Assembly (NCBI GenBank): GCA_036493595.1
Contig: DASXPN010000073.1
Location: 1 to 64,000 of the forward strand
Source: DATAES01 sp036493595
GTDB taxonomy: Bacteria; Actinomycetota; Acidimicrobiia; Acidimicrobiales; JACDCH01
DNA length: 64,000 nucleotides
Reading direction: 5' to 3'
The number at the start of each line of letters is the position of its first letter. The first letter of the stretch is position 1. The position numbers and the translations under genes are program-made. The notes under the pieces were generated by a model. It worked only from the letters and a program-made list of their open reading frames with translations. It made no database searches and was not told the origin of the DNA. This document shows, piece after piece, positions 14,141 through 22,225 of this stretch.

Positions 14141-14529
14141 TGGCCGGGCTCGGTCAGGTCCGCCGCGGCGATGCCAGCGGTCAGGCAACGGTCGAAGCGG
14201 CGCTCGTCCTGCCATTCGTCGTGCTGCTCTTGCTCGCGGTCGTGCAAGTTGGCCTGGTCGTGCGAGCGCAGGTGCTGGTGACGCACGCGGCCCGTGAGGC
14301 GGCACGGGCCGCGGCCGTCGAGCTCGATCCGCAAGCGCCCGTCGTCGCGGCGCACCTGGCAACGAACCTCGACCCGGGAAGGATGTCGGTCACCTCCGAG
14401 GGACGCGCCGGCCGCGGCAGCTACGTCACGGTGCATGTCTCGTACGCCGAATCGACGGACGTGCCACTGGTTGGCGCCCTGCTCGGCGACGTCGATCTCA
14501 CCGCGGAGGCGACGATGCGCGTCGAGTGA
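14140..14529 (+). CDS. TadE-like pseudopilin
   Basis: A 129-residue protein from the ATG at 14140, coupled to the pilin stop. Residues about 12-45 read SGQATVEAALVLPFVVLLLL, the TadE signature (Q-A-T-V-E near the membrane face, then one helix), followed by VTHAAREAARAAAV and a beta-rich exported domain. TadE-type minor pseudopilins are needed for Flp pilus assembly. It appears to be the last pilus gene proper; 32 bp follow before the sortase gene. Confidence 0.88.
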   Translation: MAGLGQVRRGDASGQATVEAALVLPFVVLLLLAVVQVGLVVRAQVLVTHAAREAARAAAVELDPQAPVVAAHLATNLDPGRMSVTSEGRAGRGSYVTVHVSYAESTDVPLVGALLGDVDLTAEATMRVE

Positions 14530-14561
14530 TCTCAGCGGATTCCAAACCGACTGGGTGAAGG

Positions 14562-15437
14562 GTGCAGGCCCGCGACGTCGAATACATCAGACGACCCATG
14601 ATCGTCGTGATCTTCGCCGCCGCCCTCATACTGGTCCTGGTCGGGGCCCAGTCCTCGATCCTCACGCGCCAGAAGCGAGCTGCGGTCGCTGCCGGCGTCG
14701 CGGTCGCCGCGGGGCCGAAGATCTCGTTCCGAGACGATCCGCAGGGATGGATGGTCGACAACCTGCGGCGCAACAAGTGGGTCCGCCGGTCGCTCTCGAT
14801 CGGGTCCCTCGCCGCGTTCGTGTTCGCCGTCGCGATGCTGGGCTACCCCTTCTACACGAACTTGGTGCAGAGCCGGATCCAGTCCCGGCTCGACCATCAG
14901 CTCGCCAGCCCTGAGCTCAAGCAGGCTTACCTCGCCCACCAACTTCAGGACGGCGACAGCCTGACCCGCATCAAGATCCCGGCCATCGGCGTCGACGTGG
15001 TGGTCGTCCAAGGTACGGATGACGACGCACTGCGGGCGGGCGCCGGTCACTACAAGGACACCCCGCTGCCGTGTGAGAACGGGAACATCGGCATCGCCGG
15101 CCATCGCACGACATACGGGCGTCCGTTCGCCGACCTCGACCTGCTCCAGCCTGGCGATCAGATCACCCTCGAGACGCCCGTCGGATCGTGCACCTACCAA
15201 GTGATGCGGGCGCCGCCCGGCGACCATCCGCTCGACAGCCGCGACGCCGCATTCCCGGTCGCGCCCACCGATGTCGACGTCGTCGCCCCGCCACCTACGG
15301 CGCGGCCCGGCGATCCCGCACCGCCCAACGCGATGCTCACGCTGACGACGTGCCATCCGAAGGGCTCCGCCGCTCAACGTCTCATCGTCCAGGCCGTGCT
15401 CGTGCCGACTCCCGCCGGCTCGACTGCGGGCGCATGA
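14562..15437 (+). CDS. Sortase (class E/F-like transpeptidase)
   Basis: A sortase of up to 291 residues, anchored by membrane helices near residues 13-30 and 83-103. The catalytic residues are visible: His in GIAGHRTTYGRPF and Cys in MLTLTTCHPKG, with a later Arg (AAQR) matching the family Arg. A TLTTC motif with GHRTTYG is typical of actinobacterial class E/F enzymes, which attach surface proteins to the wall. The start could be GTG 14562, close behind a GAAGG site, or ATG 14598. It sits directly behind the Tad genes and overlaps the next gene (ATGA), which suggests a surface-assembly role shared with both. Confidence 0.88.
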   Translation: MQARDVEYIRRPMIVVIFAAALILVLVGAQSSILTRQKRAAVAAGVAVAAGPKISFRDDPQGWMVDNLRRNKWVRRSLSIGSLAAFVFAVAMLGYPFYTNLVQSRIQSRLDHQLASPELKQAYLAHQLQDGDSLTRIKIPAIGVDVVVVQGTDDDALRAGAGHYKDTPLPCENGNIGIAGHRTTYGRPFADLDLLQPGDQITLETPVGSCTYQVMRAPPGDHPLDSRDAAFPVAPTDVDVVAPPPTARPGDPAPPNAMLTLTTCHPKGSAAQRLIVQAVLVPTPAGSTAGA

Positions 15438-16546
15438 GCACGCGGTCGCGGCGCGTCCTCCTTGCAGGGGCGCTGGTCCTTGGTGTCTCGGTGCTGCCCC
15501 TCGTGAGCGCGTCGGCGCAGCAGCTGCCGCCTTCGAGTCACTGGACTGAGCCGACGACGAACGACACCACGACGACCGATGGTGTGTTCGCCGGCACCTT
15601 CGAGAACGGGACCATCGACCGCGTGCAGCTCACGCTGACGAACGCCAATGCCGCGCCCGGCTGCGCGGGATCGGCCAACGCGTCGGTCGACTACCAACGT
15701 CCGCCGCCACCAGAGTTCCCTCCTCCCCGTGACTTCTCGTTCGCCGAAGGTGACGCGATCTGCAACGGCGTGTACAGCGCGACCGCGCAATCGGAGTTCC
15801 TCCCGAATCCAACGGCACCGCCGCAGACGATCGAGACACTGACGCTCAGTGACATCACCGTTGCCGTCCCCGCACCTGCGCCGGCCGGCGTGACGGCGAC
15901 ACCGCAGGGCGGTGGCTCCGTGGCACTCGCCTGGACCAGCGGCTACGGCGACAGACCTGCTCCGCCCGACTTCAGCGGCTACCAGATCTACCGCGTCGAC
16001 TCGAGCCACAAGCGCCAACAAGTCCTCCCGACACCCACGATGGCGACCTCGTACAGCGACGTCGATGTCCCGGCTACCGGCACCTACACCTACGAGGTGG
16101 ATGCCGTTCGTGCCGGTGCCGCGACGACAGCGAGTACGTCGCAACCCGTGAAGGTCTTCCTGCCGAGCTCCGCCTCCGGCTCATCGTCGGGCGCCGCCGG
16201 GGGTCTCGCGGGCACGTCGTCGACTTCCTCGACGACCGGCGCCACCGGAGCGCCGGGCTTGTCCGGACCGCAGTCGGCGACGACACCGGCCACCGCGGTG
16301 TTCAACGGCAGTGGCACCTTGGCCGACGATGCGGAGCCTGGTGGCCAGCAGGCTGCGGCTGCCAACCTTCCTGGTGACGGAAGCGTGCGCATCGGGCGCG
16401 GAAGCTCCTCGGGAGCAGGCCTGCTCAAGCCGTTCGCCGCCGCGTTGGTCGCCGCCGTGTGGGCCGGCCTGTTCTTCTTCCTCTCGCGCCGCGCCGCGAA
16501 GGCGAACCGCGCCCTACTGCCGGTCCACGTCGAGCACGTGGTGTAG
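15434..16546 (+). CDS. Secreted, membrane-anchored protein with a fibronectin type III-like domain
   Basis: A 370-residue protein whose ATG overlaps the sortase stop. It starts with a signal peptide (RVLLAGALVLGVSVLPLVSASA, cut after ASA). A beta-rich domain with two Cys follows, then an Fn3-like domain at about residues 148-240 (PAGVTATPQGGGSVALAW ending in TYEVDAVRAG). Next come a long Ser/Gly/Thr linker and a final helix with Arg/Lys after it (FAAALVAAVWAGLFFFLSRR). A LAGTS string occurs in the linker but is about 100 residues from the helix, so it is not a usual sortase signal. Coupling to the sortase suggests a shared surface function. The gene's end overlaps the convergent helicase gene by 33 bp. 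Confidence 0.75.
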   Translation: MSTRSRRVLLAGALVLGVSVLPLVSASAQQLPPSSHWTEPTTNDTTTTDGVFAGTFENGTIDRVQLTLTNANAAPGCAGSANASVDYQRPPPPEFPPPRDFSFAEGDAICNGVYSATAQSEFLPNPTAPPQTIETLTLSDITVAVPAPAPAGVTATPQGGGSVALAWTSGYGDRPAPPDFSGYQIYRVDSSHKRQQVLPTPTMATSYSDVDVPATGTYTYEVDAVRAGAATTASTSQPVKVFLPSSASGSSSGAAGGLAGTSSTSSTTGATGAPGLSGPQSATTPATAVFNGSGTLADDAEPGGQQAAAANLPGDGSVRIGRGSSSGAGLLKPFAAALVAAVWAGLFFFLSRRAAKANRALLPVHVEHVV

Positions 16547-18802
16547 CAAGGCGACCGCGCCAGGTTTGTCGAGGGGCTCGTTCCAGTTCCCACACTTCGG
16601 TGACTGGATGCAGGATGGGCAGCCCTCGGTGCACGCGCATCCTTCGATCACCTCGAGCGTGGTGCGCAAGTGGCGATCGGCGGCTTCGTAGCCCAGTTCC
16701 GCGATGCCGGCCCCGCCGGGATAGCCGTCGTAGATCAGGATCGTCGGTAGTCCCGTGTCCTGTTGACGCGCGGTCGACACGCCACCCACGTCCCATCGGT
16801 CACAGATGGTGAACAGAGGGAGGATGCCGATGGCCGCGTGCTCGACGGCGTGCAGCGTGCCGGGCCATCGCGCCGGCGCCACGTCGGCTCGTGAGAGGTC
16901 GGCGGGCTCGATCGTGTACCAGACGCCCCGGGTCACCAGCCGGCTGGGCGGCAGATCGAGCACCTGCGTGCCGAGCACTTCGCCTGACGCCGTGTCCTTG
17001 CGCTGGTAGCCCGTGACTTGCGACGCCACCTCGATCGATCCGAGATGAAGGCCGGCGAGCCCGACGGTTCGTGTCGTATCCACCCCGAGCACTCGCATGC
17101 TGACATCGGTGCGCGCGACGGTGTACTCCGACCCGTCACACAACTCGACGAAGGCCACGTGATCATCGAGGTCGAGATCGACGACGCGATACGTCGTGCC
17201 TTGGTGCAGGTACACCGCGCCGGGATGAACCATGTCGAAGGCTCGGGCTTCGTCGACGGTTCCCACCAGCGCGTCGTCGTCGCGCACGATGCGGTACTCG
17301 CCATTCGATCCCGACCGCAGGCCGATGCCGTGCGCGGGGAAGCCTCGACCGGCCCAGACCGCGCTGACCGAGGGCCGGCGCGATGTCGGCGCGCGGACCT
17401 TCAACCGATCGTCCAATACGAGGGCGCGAACGCCGTCGTCGAGCTCGGGCCACCACCGTTCGTCCGCCGGCGACAGCGGCAGCTCGAACGCCGCGCATCC
17501 GAGATGTGGAAGGAGGATGAACGGATTCGCCGGGTTGATCACCGCGGGCTCGGGCGGACGGTTCACGACTTCGGTCGGGTGCGCCATCAACCACTGGTCG
17601 AGTTGGTCCTGACCGCCGACAAGCACCGCCAACGACTCCTGACGCTCGCGCCCGGCGCGCCCCATCTGCTGTCGCATCGACGCGATGGTGCCGGGGAACC
17701 CGTCGAGCACGCAGGCGTCGAGCCCGCCTATGTCGACGCCGAGCTCGAGGGCAGTGGTCGCCACCACCCCGCGCAGCTGTCCGCCGAACAACTCGTTCTC
17801 GATCTCGCGGCGTTCCTCCGGGAGGTAGCCACCGCGGTAGGGGCGGACGGCTTCCGCGAGGTCATCGGGCAGGCGGCGCCGCACATCGGCGGCGACGACC
17901 TCAGTGCCTCGGCGGCTGCGACAGAACCCGATCGAGCGATGACCCGACGAGATGAGTGTCGTCAGGAGACCGGCGGTCTCGGAGTGCGACGAGACGCGTA
18001 TGTCGTCGTACTGCAGCGGATTGCACAATGCGATGACGCGCTCGCCGCGGGGCGAGCCGTCGTTGGTGACGGCCGTGACCGGACCGCCCCACAGCGCGCC
18101 CGCGAGGTTCGCGGGTTCGCCGATCGTCGCCGAGGTCGCAATGAAGGTCGGTGCTGCTCCGTACGACGCACACACGCGTCGTAGGCGACGCAGCAGGTGC
18201 GCGGTGTGGGTACCGAACACGCCTCGGAACACATGCAGCTCGTCGAGGACGACATAGCGCAGGCGCATCAAGAACGTCGCCCAGCGGGCGTGGTGCGGCA
18301 ACAACCCGCAGTGCAGCATCTCCGGGTTCGTCATCACGACGTTGGCGTTGCGCCGCACCCACGTGCGTTCCTCGGGCGTGCAGTCACCGTCGTACGCCGC
18401 CGGCACCAGGCCGGGAAGGTTGAAGTCCGCGAGCGCCCGCAACTGGTCGTGCGCCAGTGCTTTCGTGGGAAACAGGAGCAGCGACGTGCCCGACCGGATC
18501 GGATCGACGACCGCTTCCGCGATGGGCGCCTGGTAGCACAGCGACTTGCCCGACGCGGTTCCGGTGGCGACCGCGATGTCGCATCCCTCTCGTGCGAAGT
18601 CGATGGCCGTTGCTTGATGCGACCACAGCGCGTCGACGGGAAGCCGCTCCCACACGGGTGTGGGCATCGGCCGCCGCGGTGCCGCGATCTGCGCGGGGCG
18701 CGCCGGGAGCCGCTCGACGTGGACGAGCCGGCCGTCCGCGTCGAGGTCGGCGAGCACGCTCGCCAAGCCGTCCGCGGCGACTTCCCTTTCCAGCAGTGCC
18801 AT
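16514..18802 (-). CDS. DEAD/DEAH-box helicase with DUF1998, MrfA/Hrq1-like
   Basis: A 762-residue superfamily 2 helicase. Motifs run in order: TGTASGKSLCYQ (Walker A, near residue 82), VVLDELHVFRG (motif II), ATSATIGEP (III), FCRSRRGTE (IV) and MRQQMGRAGRERQ (VI). The C-terminal half carries the DUF1998 domain, ending in CACTEGCPSCIQSPKC, the four-Cys zinc site of MrfA. Bacillus MrfA and eukaryotic Hrq1 act in repair of mitomycin-type crosslinks, so a DNA-repair role is inferred. The ATG at 18802 faces the STAS gene across an 89-bp spacer. Confidence 0.9.
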   Translation of the reverse strand: MALLEREVAADGLASVLADLDADGRLVHVERLPARPAQIAAPRRPMPTPVWERLPVDALWSHQATAIDFAREGCDIAVATGTASGKSLCYQAPIAEAVVDPIRSGTSLLLFPTKALAHDQLRALADFNLPGLVPAAYDGDCTPEERTWVRRNANVVMTNPEMLHCGLLPHHARWATFLMRLRYVVLDELHVFRGVFGTHTAHLLRRLRRVCASYGAAPTFIATSATIGEPANLAGALWGGPVTAVTNDGSPRGERVIALCNPLQYDDIRVSSHSETAGLLTTLISSGHRSIGFCRSRRGTEVVAADVRRRLPDDLAEAVRPYRGGYLPEERREIENELFGGQLRGVVATTALELGVDIGGLDACVLDGFPGTIASMRQQMGRAGRERQESLAVLVGGQDQLDQWLMAHPTEVVNRPPEPAVINPANPFILLPHLGCAAFELPLSPADERWWPELDDGVRALVLDDRLKVRAPTSRRPSVSAVWAGRGFPAHGIGLRSGSNGEYRIVRDDDALVGTVDEARAFDMVHPGAVYLHQGTTYRVVDLDLDDHVAFVELCDGSEYTVARTDVSMRVLGVDTTRTVGLAGLHLGSIEVASQVTGYQRKDTASGEVLGTQVLDLPPSRLVTRGVWYTIEPADLSRADVAPARWPGTLHAVEHAAIGILPLFTICDRWDVGGVSTARQQDTGLPTILIYDGYPGGAGIAELGYEAADRHLRTTLEVIEGCACTEGCPSCIQSPKCGNWNEPLDKPGAVALLHHVLDVDRQ

Positions 18803-18876
18803 CGCGGCGCAGAGCCTACGTGTTCCATCCGTGTAGTTACAGGGCTGTGATCAGGAGGATTGTTGCACTGGTCGGG

Positions 18877-18882
18877 TAAGGT
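18877..18882 (+). promoter_or_regulatory. -10 box of a near-leaderless promoter for the STAS gene
   Basis: TAAGGT lies 9 bp before the ATG at 18892, so transcription would begin at or just before the start codon. No strong -35 is visible at 16-18 bp upstream. Similar spacing is seen before several other genes of the window. Confidence 0.4.
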
Positions 18883-18891
18883 CCTCGGGTC

Positions 18892-19239
18892 ATGGACCTT
18901 GGCCTGGTTGTGCGCGATCACGATGATTGGACAGTCCTCGCCGTGAGTGGCGAGATCGACATCGCGACTGCGCCCAGTCTGCGCGAGAAGCTGCACACCC
19001 TTCTGGCCGAGGGGCGGTCCAACTTGATCATCGATCTCGATGAGGTCACGTTCCTCGACTCCACCGCGCTCGGGGTCCTCGTCGGTGTGCTGAAGCGGGC
19101 TCGCACCGAGGGAGGCGAGCTGCGCATCGTTTCCAATCAACCTCGTGTGCGGAAGGTGTTCGAGATCACCAGGCTCGACAGCGCCTTCGACCTGTGTACT
19201 TCGGTCGACGACGCCGTCAAGGGCGGCACACGGGAGTAA
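18892..19239 (+). CDS. STAS-domain anti-anti-sigma factor
   Basis: A 115-residue protein made of one STAS domain. VVRDHDDWTVLAVSGEIDIA starts the fold, and VTFLDSTALGVLVGVLK holds the phosphorylation site, Ser57 in the D-S-T motif. In RsbV/SpoIIAA-type partner switching, the unphosphorylated protein binds an anti-sigma kinase and frees a sigma factor. The kinase-like gene follows 5 bp downstream. No sigma factor gene of this type is adjacent, so the target is elsewhere or is not a sigma factor. Confidence 0.9.
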   Translation: MDLGLVVRDHDDWTVLAVSGEIDIATAPSLREKLHTLLAEGRSNLIIDLDEVTFLDSTALGVLVGVLKRARTEGGELRIVSNQPRVRKVFEITRLDSAFDLCTSVDDAVKGGTRE

Positions 19240-19244
19240 TCACG

Positions 19245-19682
19245 GTGGGCGATCACATCGAGCTCGATGTTCCCGCCCGTCCTGAGTTCCTGTCGCTCAT
19301 CCGTTCCATCGTCACGCTCATCGCGCAGACGGGATCCAAGTTGCCCGATCGCCGTATCGAAGATCTCCGCCTCGCCGTGACCGAGGCATGTGCGAATGCC
19401 ATCGACGCCGAGCGGTGCAAGCCCGAGGCCGACAGAGGCCCGATCGTCGTGCGTTGCGATCTCGAGGCGGACTACGTGGTCGTCGAAGTGCACGACGAAG
19501 GCGGCGGATTCGATCCCGGCGCTCTGACACCGCACCCGGAGGTGACCAAGCCCGACCGGCTGATGTTCGAGCGCGGTCTCGGCATTCCGCTCATGCGCGA
19601 GCTGACCGACGAGCTCGAGTTCCGTCCCGAGGGCGGCGGCACGACCGTGCGACTCCTTCTCACCGCGCACCTTCGGCACTGA
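19245..19682 (+). CDS. HATPase anti-sigma factor (RsbW-like serine kinase)
   Basis: A 145-residue protein from GTG 19245, only 5 bp after the STAS stop. It has the GHKL ATPase motifs LAVTEACANAID (N box), VEVHDEGGGFDP (G1 box) and ERGLGIPLMREL (G2), then the ending GTTVRLLL. This is the compact form seen in RsbW/SpoIIAB-type kinases that hold a sigma factor and phosphorylate an STAS partner. With the upstream STAS gene it makes a partner-switching pair. The upstream in-frame ATG at 19194 would overlap the STAS gene by 46 bp and adds Arg-rich sequence, so it was not chosen. Confidence 0.88.
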   Translation: MGDHIELDVPARPEFLSLIRSIVTLIAQTGSKLPDRRIEDLRLAVTEACANAIDAERCKPEADRGPIVVRCDLEADYVVVEVHDEGGGFDPGALTPHPEVTKPDRLMFERGLGIPLMRELTDELEFRPEGGGTTVRLLLTAHLRH

Positions 19683-19692
19683 AGCGGTTCCG

Positions 19693-20205
19693 GTGTCGAT
19701 GAACGACGAGCCGCTCGCGGCCATCCCGAAGCCGGACGAGCTGCTCGCCCTGCACGACGTGACCGACGATCTGTTCGGCATGCTGCGGCGATGGTTCGAC
19801 GTGCCCGCGTCGGTCGCCATCGACCTCGGTGACATCGACTCCGCGGTCGTCGAGTTGGGCGACCCCGAGATGATCGCCGCGCTGGCGATGCGCAAGCTGC
19901 AAGCGCTGAGGCTGCTCTCCACGCCCGGTGTGCGCACCACGACCGATGTCGTGGTTGCCATCGTGAACGATCTCGACCGCGCCTTGCTCCAGGCGCCCGA
20001 CTTGCGGTTGCGCCGGCAGGCGGCGACGACGGACTGGGATGCCGCCCTCGAGCTCCTGAGCACCGACGAGGATCACGACCCGCCCGCCGCCGGCGAGGAG
20101 TTCGACGACGACGTCGCACTGTTCCGGTCGCTCCATCAGCGACTGCACGAAGCCGCGATGGCCGTCGTGCAGGCCTCGGACGGCGAGATCCGCGTCTTCG
20201 AGTGA
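19693..20205 (+). CDS. Unknown protein downstream of the partner-switch pair
   Basis: A 170-residue acidic protein, GTG 19693 (or ATG 19699), 10 bp after the HATPase gene and probably in the same operon. It looks soluble and mostly helical, with hydrophobic heptads (LLALHDVTDDLFGMLRRWF) and a central VRTTTDVVVAIVNDLDRALL. There is no signal peptide, membrane helix or enzyme motif, and no family I recognise. Its position suggests it works with the STAS and kinase proteins, for instance as a third regulator, but the sequence does not show this. A strong hairpin 16 bp after the stop ends the operon. Confidence 0.65.
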   Translation: MSMNDEPLAAIPKPDELLALHDVTDDLFGMLRRWFDVPASVAIDLGDIDSAVVELGDPEMIAALAMRKLQALRLLSTPGVRTTTDVVVAIVNDLDRALLQAPDLRLRRQAATTDWDAALELLSTDEDHDPPAAGEEFDDDVALFRSLHQRLHEAAMAVVQASDGEIRVFE

Positions 20206-20221
20206 GTCGACGCCGAATGTT

Positions 20222-20257
20222 GGTTCTCCGGGGCCCCTAGAGGGGCCACGGAGAACC
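20222..20257. terminator. Strong bidirectional hairpin terminator
   Basis: GGTTCTCCGGGGCCCCT (20222-20238) pairs with AGGGGCCACGGAGAACC (20241-20257): a 17-bp stem with one mismatch and a 2-base loop. It lies between two convergent genes (stops at 20205 and 20287). There is no T-tract on either side, common in high-GC actinobacteria. Confidence 0.75.
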
Positions 20258-20286
20258 GGAGAACAGCACGGCGCGCCGCGTGTTCG

Positions 20287-20895
20287 TCAGCTGCTGAACA
20301 AGTCGCTGAACGAGCTGAGCTCGCTGAACACGGAGCCGAGCGAGCTGAGATCGCTCAAGTTGCTCAGGTCGCTGAGGTTCAACGAATCCGAGCCGCTGTT
20401 GCTCGTCGACGAGCCGGACCCGAGATCGATGTTGCACTTGTCCTTCGCGAACTTCTCGATGTTCAGCGACGCCTGGTCGACGCCCTTGTTCTGATCCGAG
20501 AACGAGCTGCCGAGCTGGCTCAGCTTGCTGAAGTCGCCGTTCTTCGCGGCGGAGCTGAACGCGCCATTGAGATCCCCGAGCTGCTTGATGGCCTTGTCGA
20601 GGGTCTGCATGTCGTTCTGGATCTCGGAGGGCGCGTCTTTCACGAGTTGGTCGAACGCGTTCAACACGGCCGCGAGGCTTTGCGAGTCGTTCAGATCCGA
20701 CTGATTGGACAGGGCGCTGAAGTCCTGTACGTCTGTCTTCAGATCGGAGCAGAATTTCGCCTGGCTGCCTCCGCCACCGCCATTGCTGCTGCTACTGCCG
20801 CCGCTGGCTTTGCTGCTGCCTCCGCCGCCGCACGCGGCCAAGGCACCACCGAAGACCGTGACACCCACGACCGCACACGCCAGGAACTTGCGCAT
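20287..20895 (-). CDS. Putative lipoprotein with a Ser/Leu-rich repeat tail
   Basis: A 202-residue exported protein. The start MRKFLACAVVGVTVFGGALA is followed by AC, a good lipobox (L-A-A-C, Cys22) for lipid anchoring. A Gly/Ser linker comes next. A helical domain of about 110 residues contains two Cys (AKFCSDLK and DKCNIDLG) that could pair. The C-terminal 40 residues repeat Asp-Leu-Ser every few residues (LSDLSNLSDLSSLGS). I recognise no known family. It likely sits on the outer face of the membrane. The gene converges on the preceding operon at a shared hairpin terminator. Confidence 0.75.
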   Translation of the reverse strand: MRKFLACAVVGVTVFGGALAACGGGGSSKASGGSSSSNGGGGGSQAKFCSDLKTDVQDFSALSNQSDLNDSQSLAAVLNAFDQLVKDAPSEIQNDMQTLDKAIKQLGDLNGAFSSAAKNGDFSKLSQLGSSFSDQNKGVDQASLNIEKFAKDKCNIDLGSGSSTSNSGSDSLNLSDLSNLSDLSSLGSVFSELSSFSDLFSS

Positions 20896-20964
20896 CGAAT
20901 CTCCTTCTGTCCCCGTAGGGCCGTCCGCCCCCGCAGGGTCGTCCGCCTGATTAGCGAACGGAGA

Positions 20965-22200
20965 CTAGCGGGCATCTCGCTTGCTTCCGGCGACTGGTTC
21001 GTGTTTGCGCAACTCACGTCGCGCCACCGTCAATCGGTGCACCTCGTCGGGTCCATCCGCCAACCGCAACGTACGAATGTGTGCATACAGGGATGCAAGC
21101 CCGAAATCATCGCTGACTCCCGCGCCGCCGTGGGCCTGGATGGCGTGATCGATGATGCGAAGCGCCATCTGCGGCACCGCCACCTTGATGCCCGAGATCT
21201 CCGTACGAGCGGCCTTGTTGCCTTGCGTGTCCATGAGCCATGCCGCGTACAGCGTGTAGAGGCGCGACTGATCGATATCGATCCGCGCGTCGGCCACCCA
21301 CGTCTGGATCACGCCTTGATCGGCGAGTGGCTTGCCGAACGCGGTGCGGGTCTGCACCCGCGTGCACATTGCTTCGAGCGCGCGTTCCGCGGCGCCGACG
21401 GTTCGCATGCAGTGGTGGATGCGTCCGGGGCCGAGCCGCGCTTGGGCCATCGCGAATCCGCCCCCTTCCTCACCGAGAACGTTCGAGCGCGGGACACGCA
21501 CATCCTCGAACAGCAGCTCGCAGTGTCCCTCGCGGTCTTGGTAGCCGAACACCGGTAGCGCGCGGACGTTGGTGACGCCCGGCGTGTCGACCGGAACCAG
21601 CACCATCGACTGCTGGCTGTGACGCGGCCCGTCGGGATCGGTCTTCCCCATGAGGATGTACACGCGGCAGCGCGGATCGGCCGCGCCCGAGATCCACCAC
21701 TTACGACCGTTGATGACGTAGTCGTCGCCGTCGGTCTCGATGCGACATTCGATGTTGGTGGCATCCGACGACGCCACCGCGGGTTCGGTCATCGCGAACG
21801 CGGAACGGATCTCACCTTCCAGCAACGGTTGCAGCCACTGCTCCTGTTGTTCGGGCGTGCCGAACATCGTGAGCAACTCCATGTTGCCCGTGTCGGGGGC
21901 AGAGCAGTTGCACGCCTCGGACGCGATGCCGGATCGACCCATGACCTCGGCCAGCGGCGCGTAGTCGAGGTTCGACAGCCCGTCCGTCCATTGCGTCTTG
22001 TGCGGCAGGAACAGGTTCCACAGGCCGCGCTTGCGGGCTTCAGCTTTGAGGTGCTCCATCACCGGCGGATGGAAGTGCGGATCACCCGACGACTCGAGCT
22101 GCTCGCGGAACACGGGCTCTGCCGGGTACACGTGCTCGTCCATGAACGAGACCAGCTCGTCGTGGAGGCGGCTGGCCGTCGGCGACAGCGAGAAGTCCAT
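20965..22200 (-). CDS. Acyl-CoA dehydrogenase (ACAD10/11-like)
   Basis: A 411-residue flavoenzyme from the ATG at 22200, of usual length for acyl-CoA dehydrogenases. Motifs are FAMTEPAVASSDATN (FAD and substrate binding), then WWISGAADPRCRVYILMGKT, RVPRSNVLGEEGGGFAMAQARLG and IQAHGGAGVSDDFGLASLY near the end. The acyl chain class is uncertain; the LGPGRIHHCMR motif is typical of the ACAD10/11 subgroup that handles long or hydroxylated chains. It is divergent from the enoyl-CoA hydratase gene with only 25 bp between starts, so the two probably share a control region and act in the same oxidation route. Confidence 0.88.
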   Translation of the reverse strand: MDFSLSPTASRLHDELVSFMDEHVYPAEPVFREQLESSGDPHFHPPVMEHLKAEARKRGLWNLFLPHKTQWTDGLSNLDYAPLAEVMGRSGIASEACNCSAPDTGNMELLTMFGTPEQQEQWLQPLLEGEIRSAFAMTEPAVASSDATNIECRIETDGDDYVINGRKWWISGAADPRCRVYILMGKTDPDGPRHSQQSMVLVPVDTPGVTNVRALPVFGYQDREGHCELLFEDVRVPRSNVLGEEGGGFAMAQARLGPGRIHHCMRTVGAAERALEAMCTRVQTRTAFGKPLADQGVIQTWVADARIDIDQSRLYTLYAAWLMDTQGNKAARTEISGIKVAVPQMALRIIDHAIQAHGGAGVSDDFGLASLYAHIRTLRLADGPDEVHRLTVARRELRKHEPVAGSKRDAR

Positions 22201-22225
22201 GTCGCGCACACTAGGTTCGTCGATC

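Noticed and set aside
15434..16546. LAGTS string as a sortase signal in the Fn3 protein
   Set aside because: It is about 100 residues away from the C-terminal helix and lacks the Gly of LAxTG.
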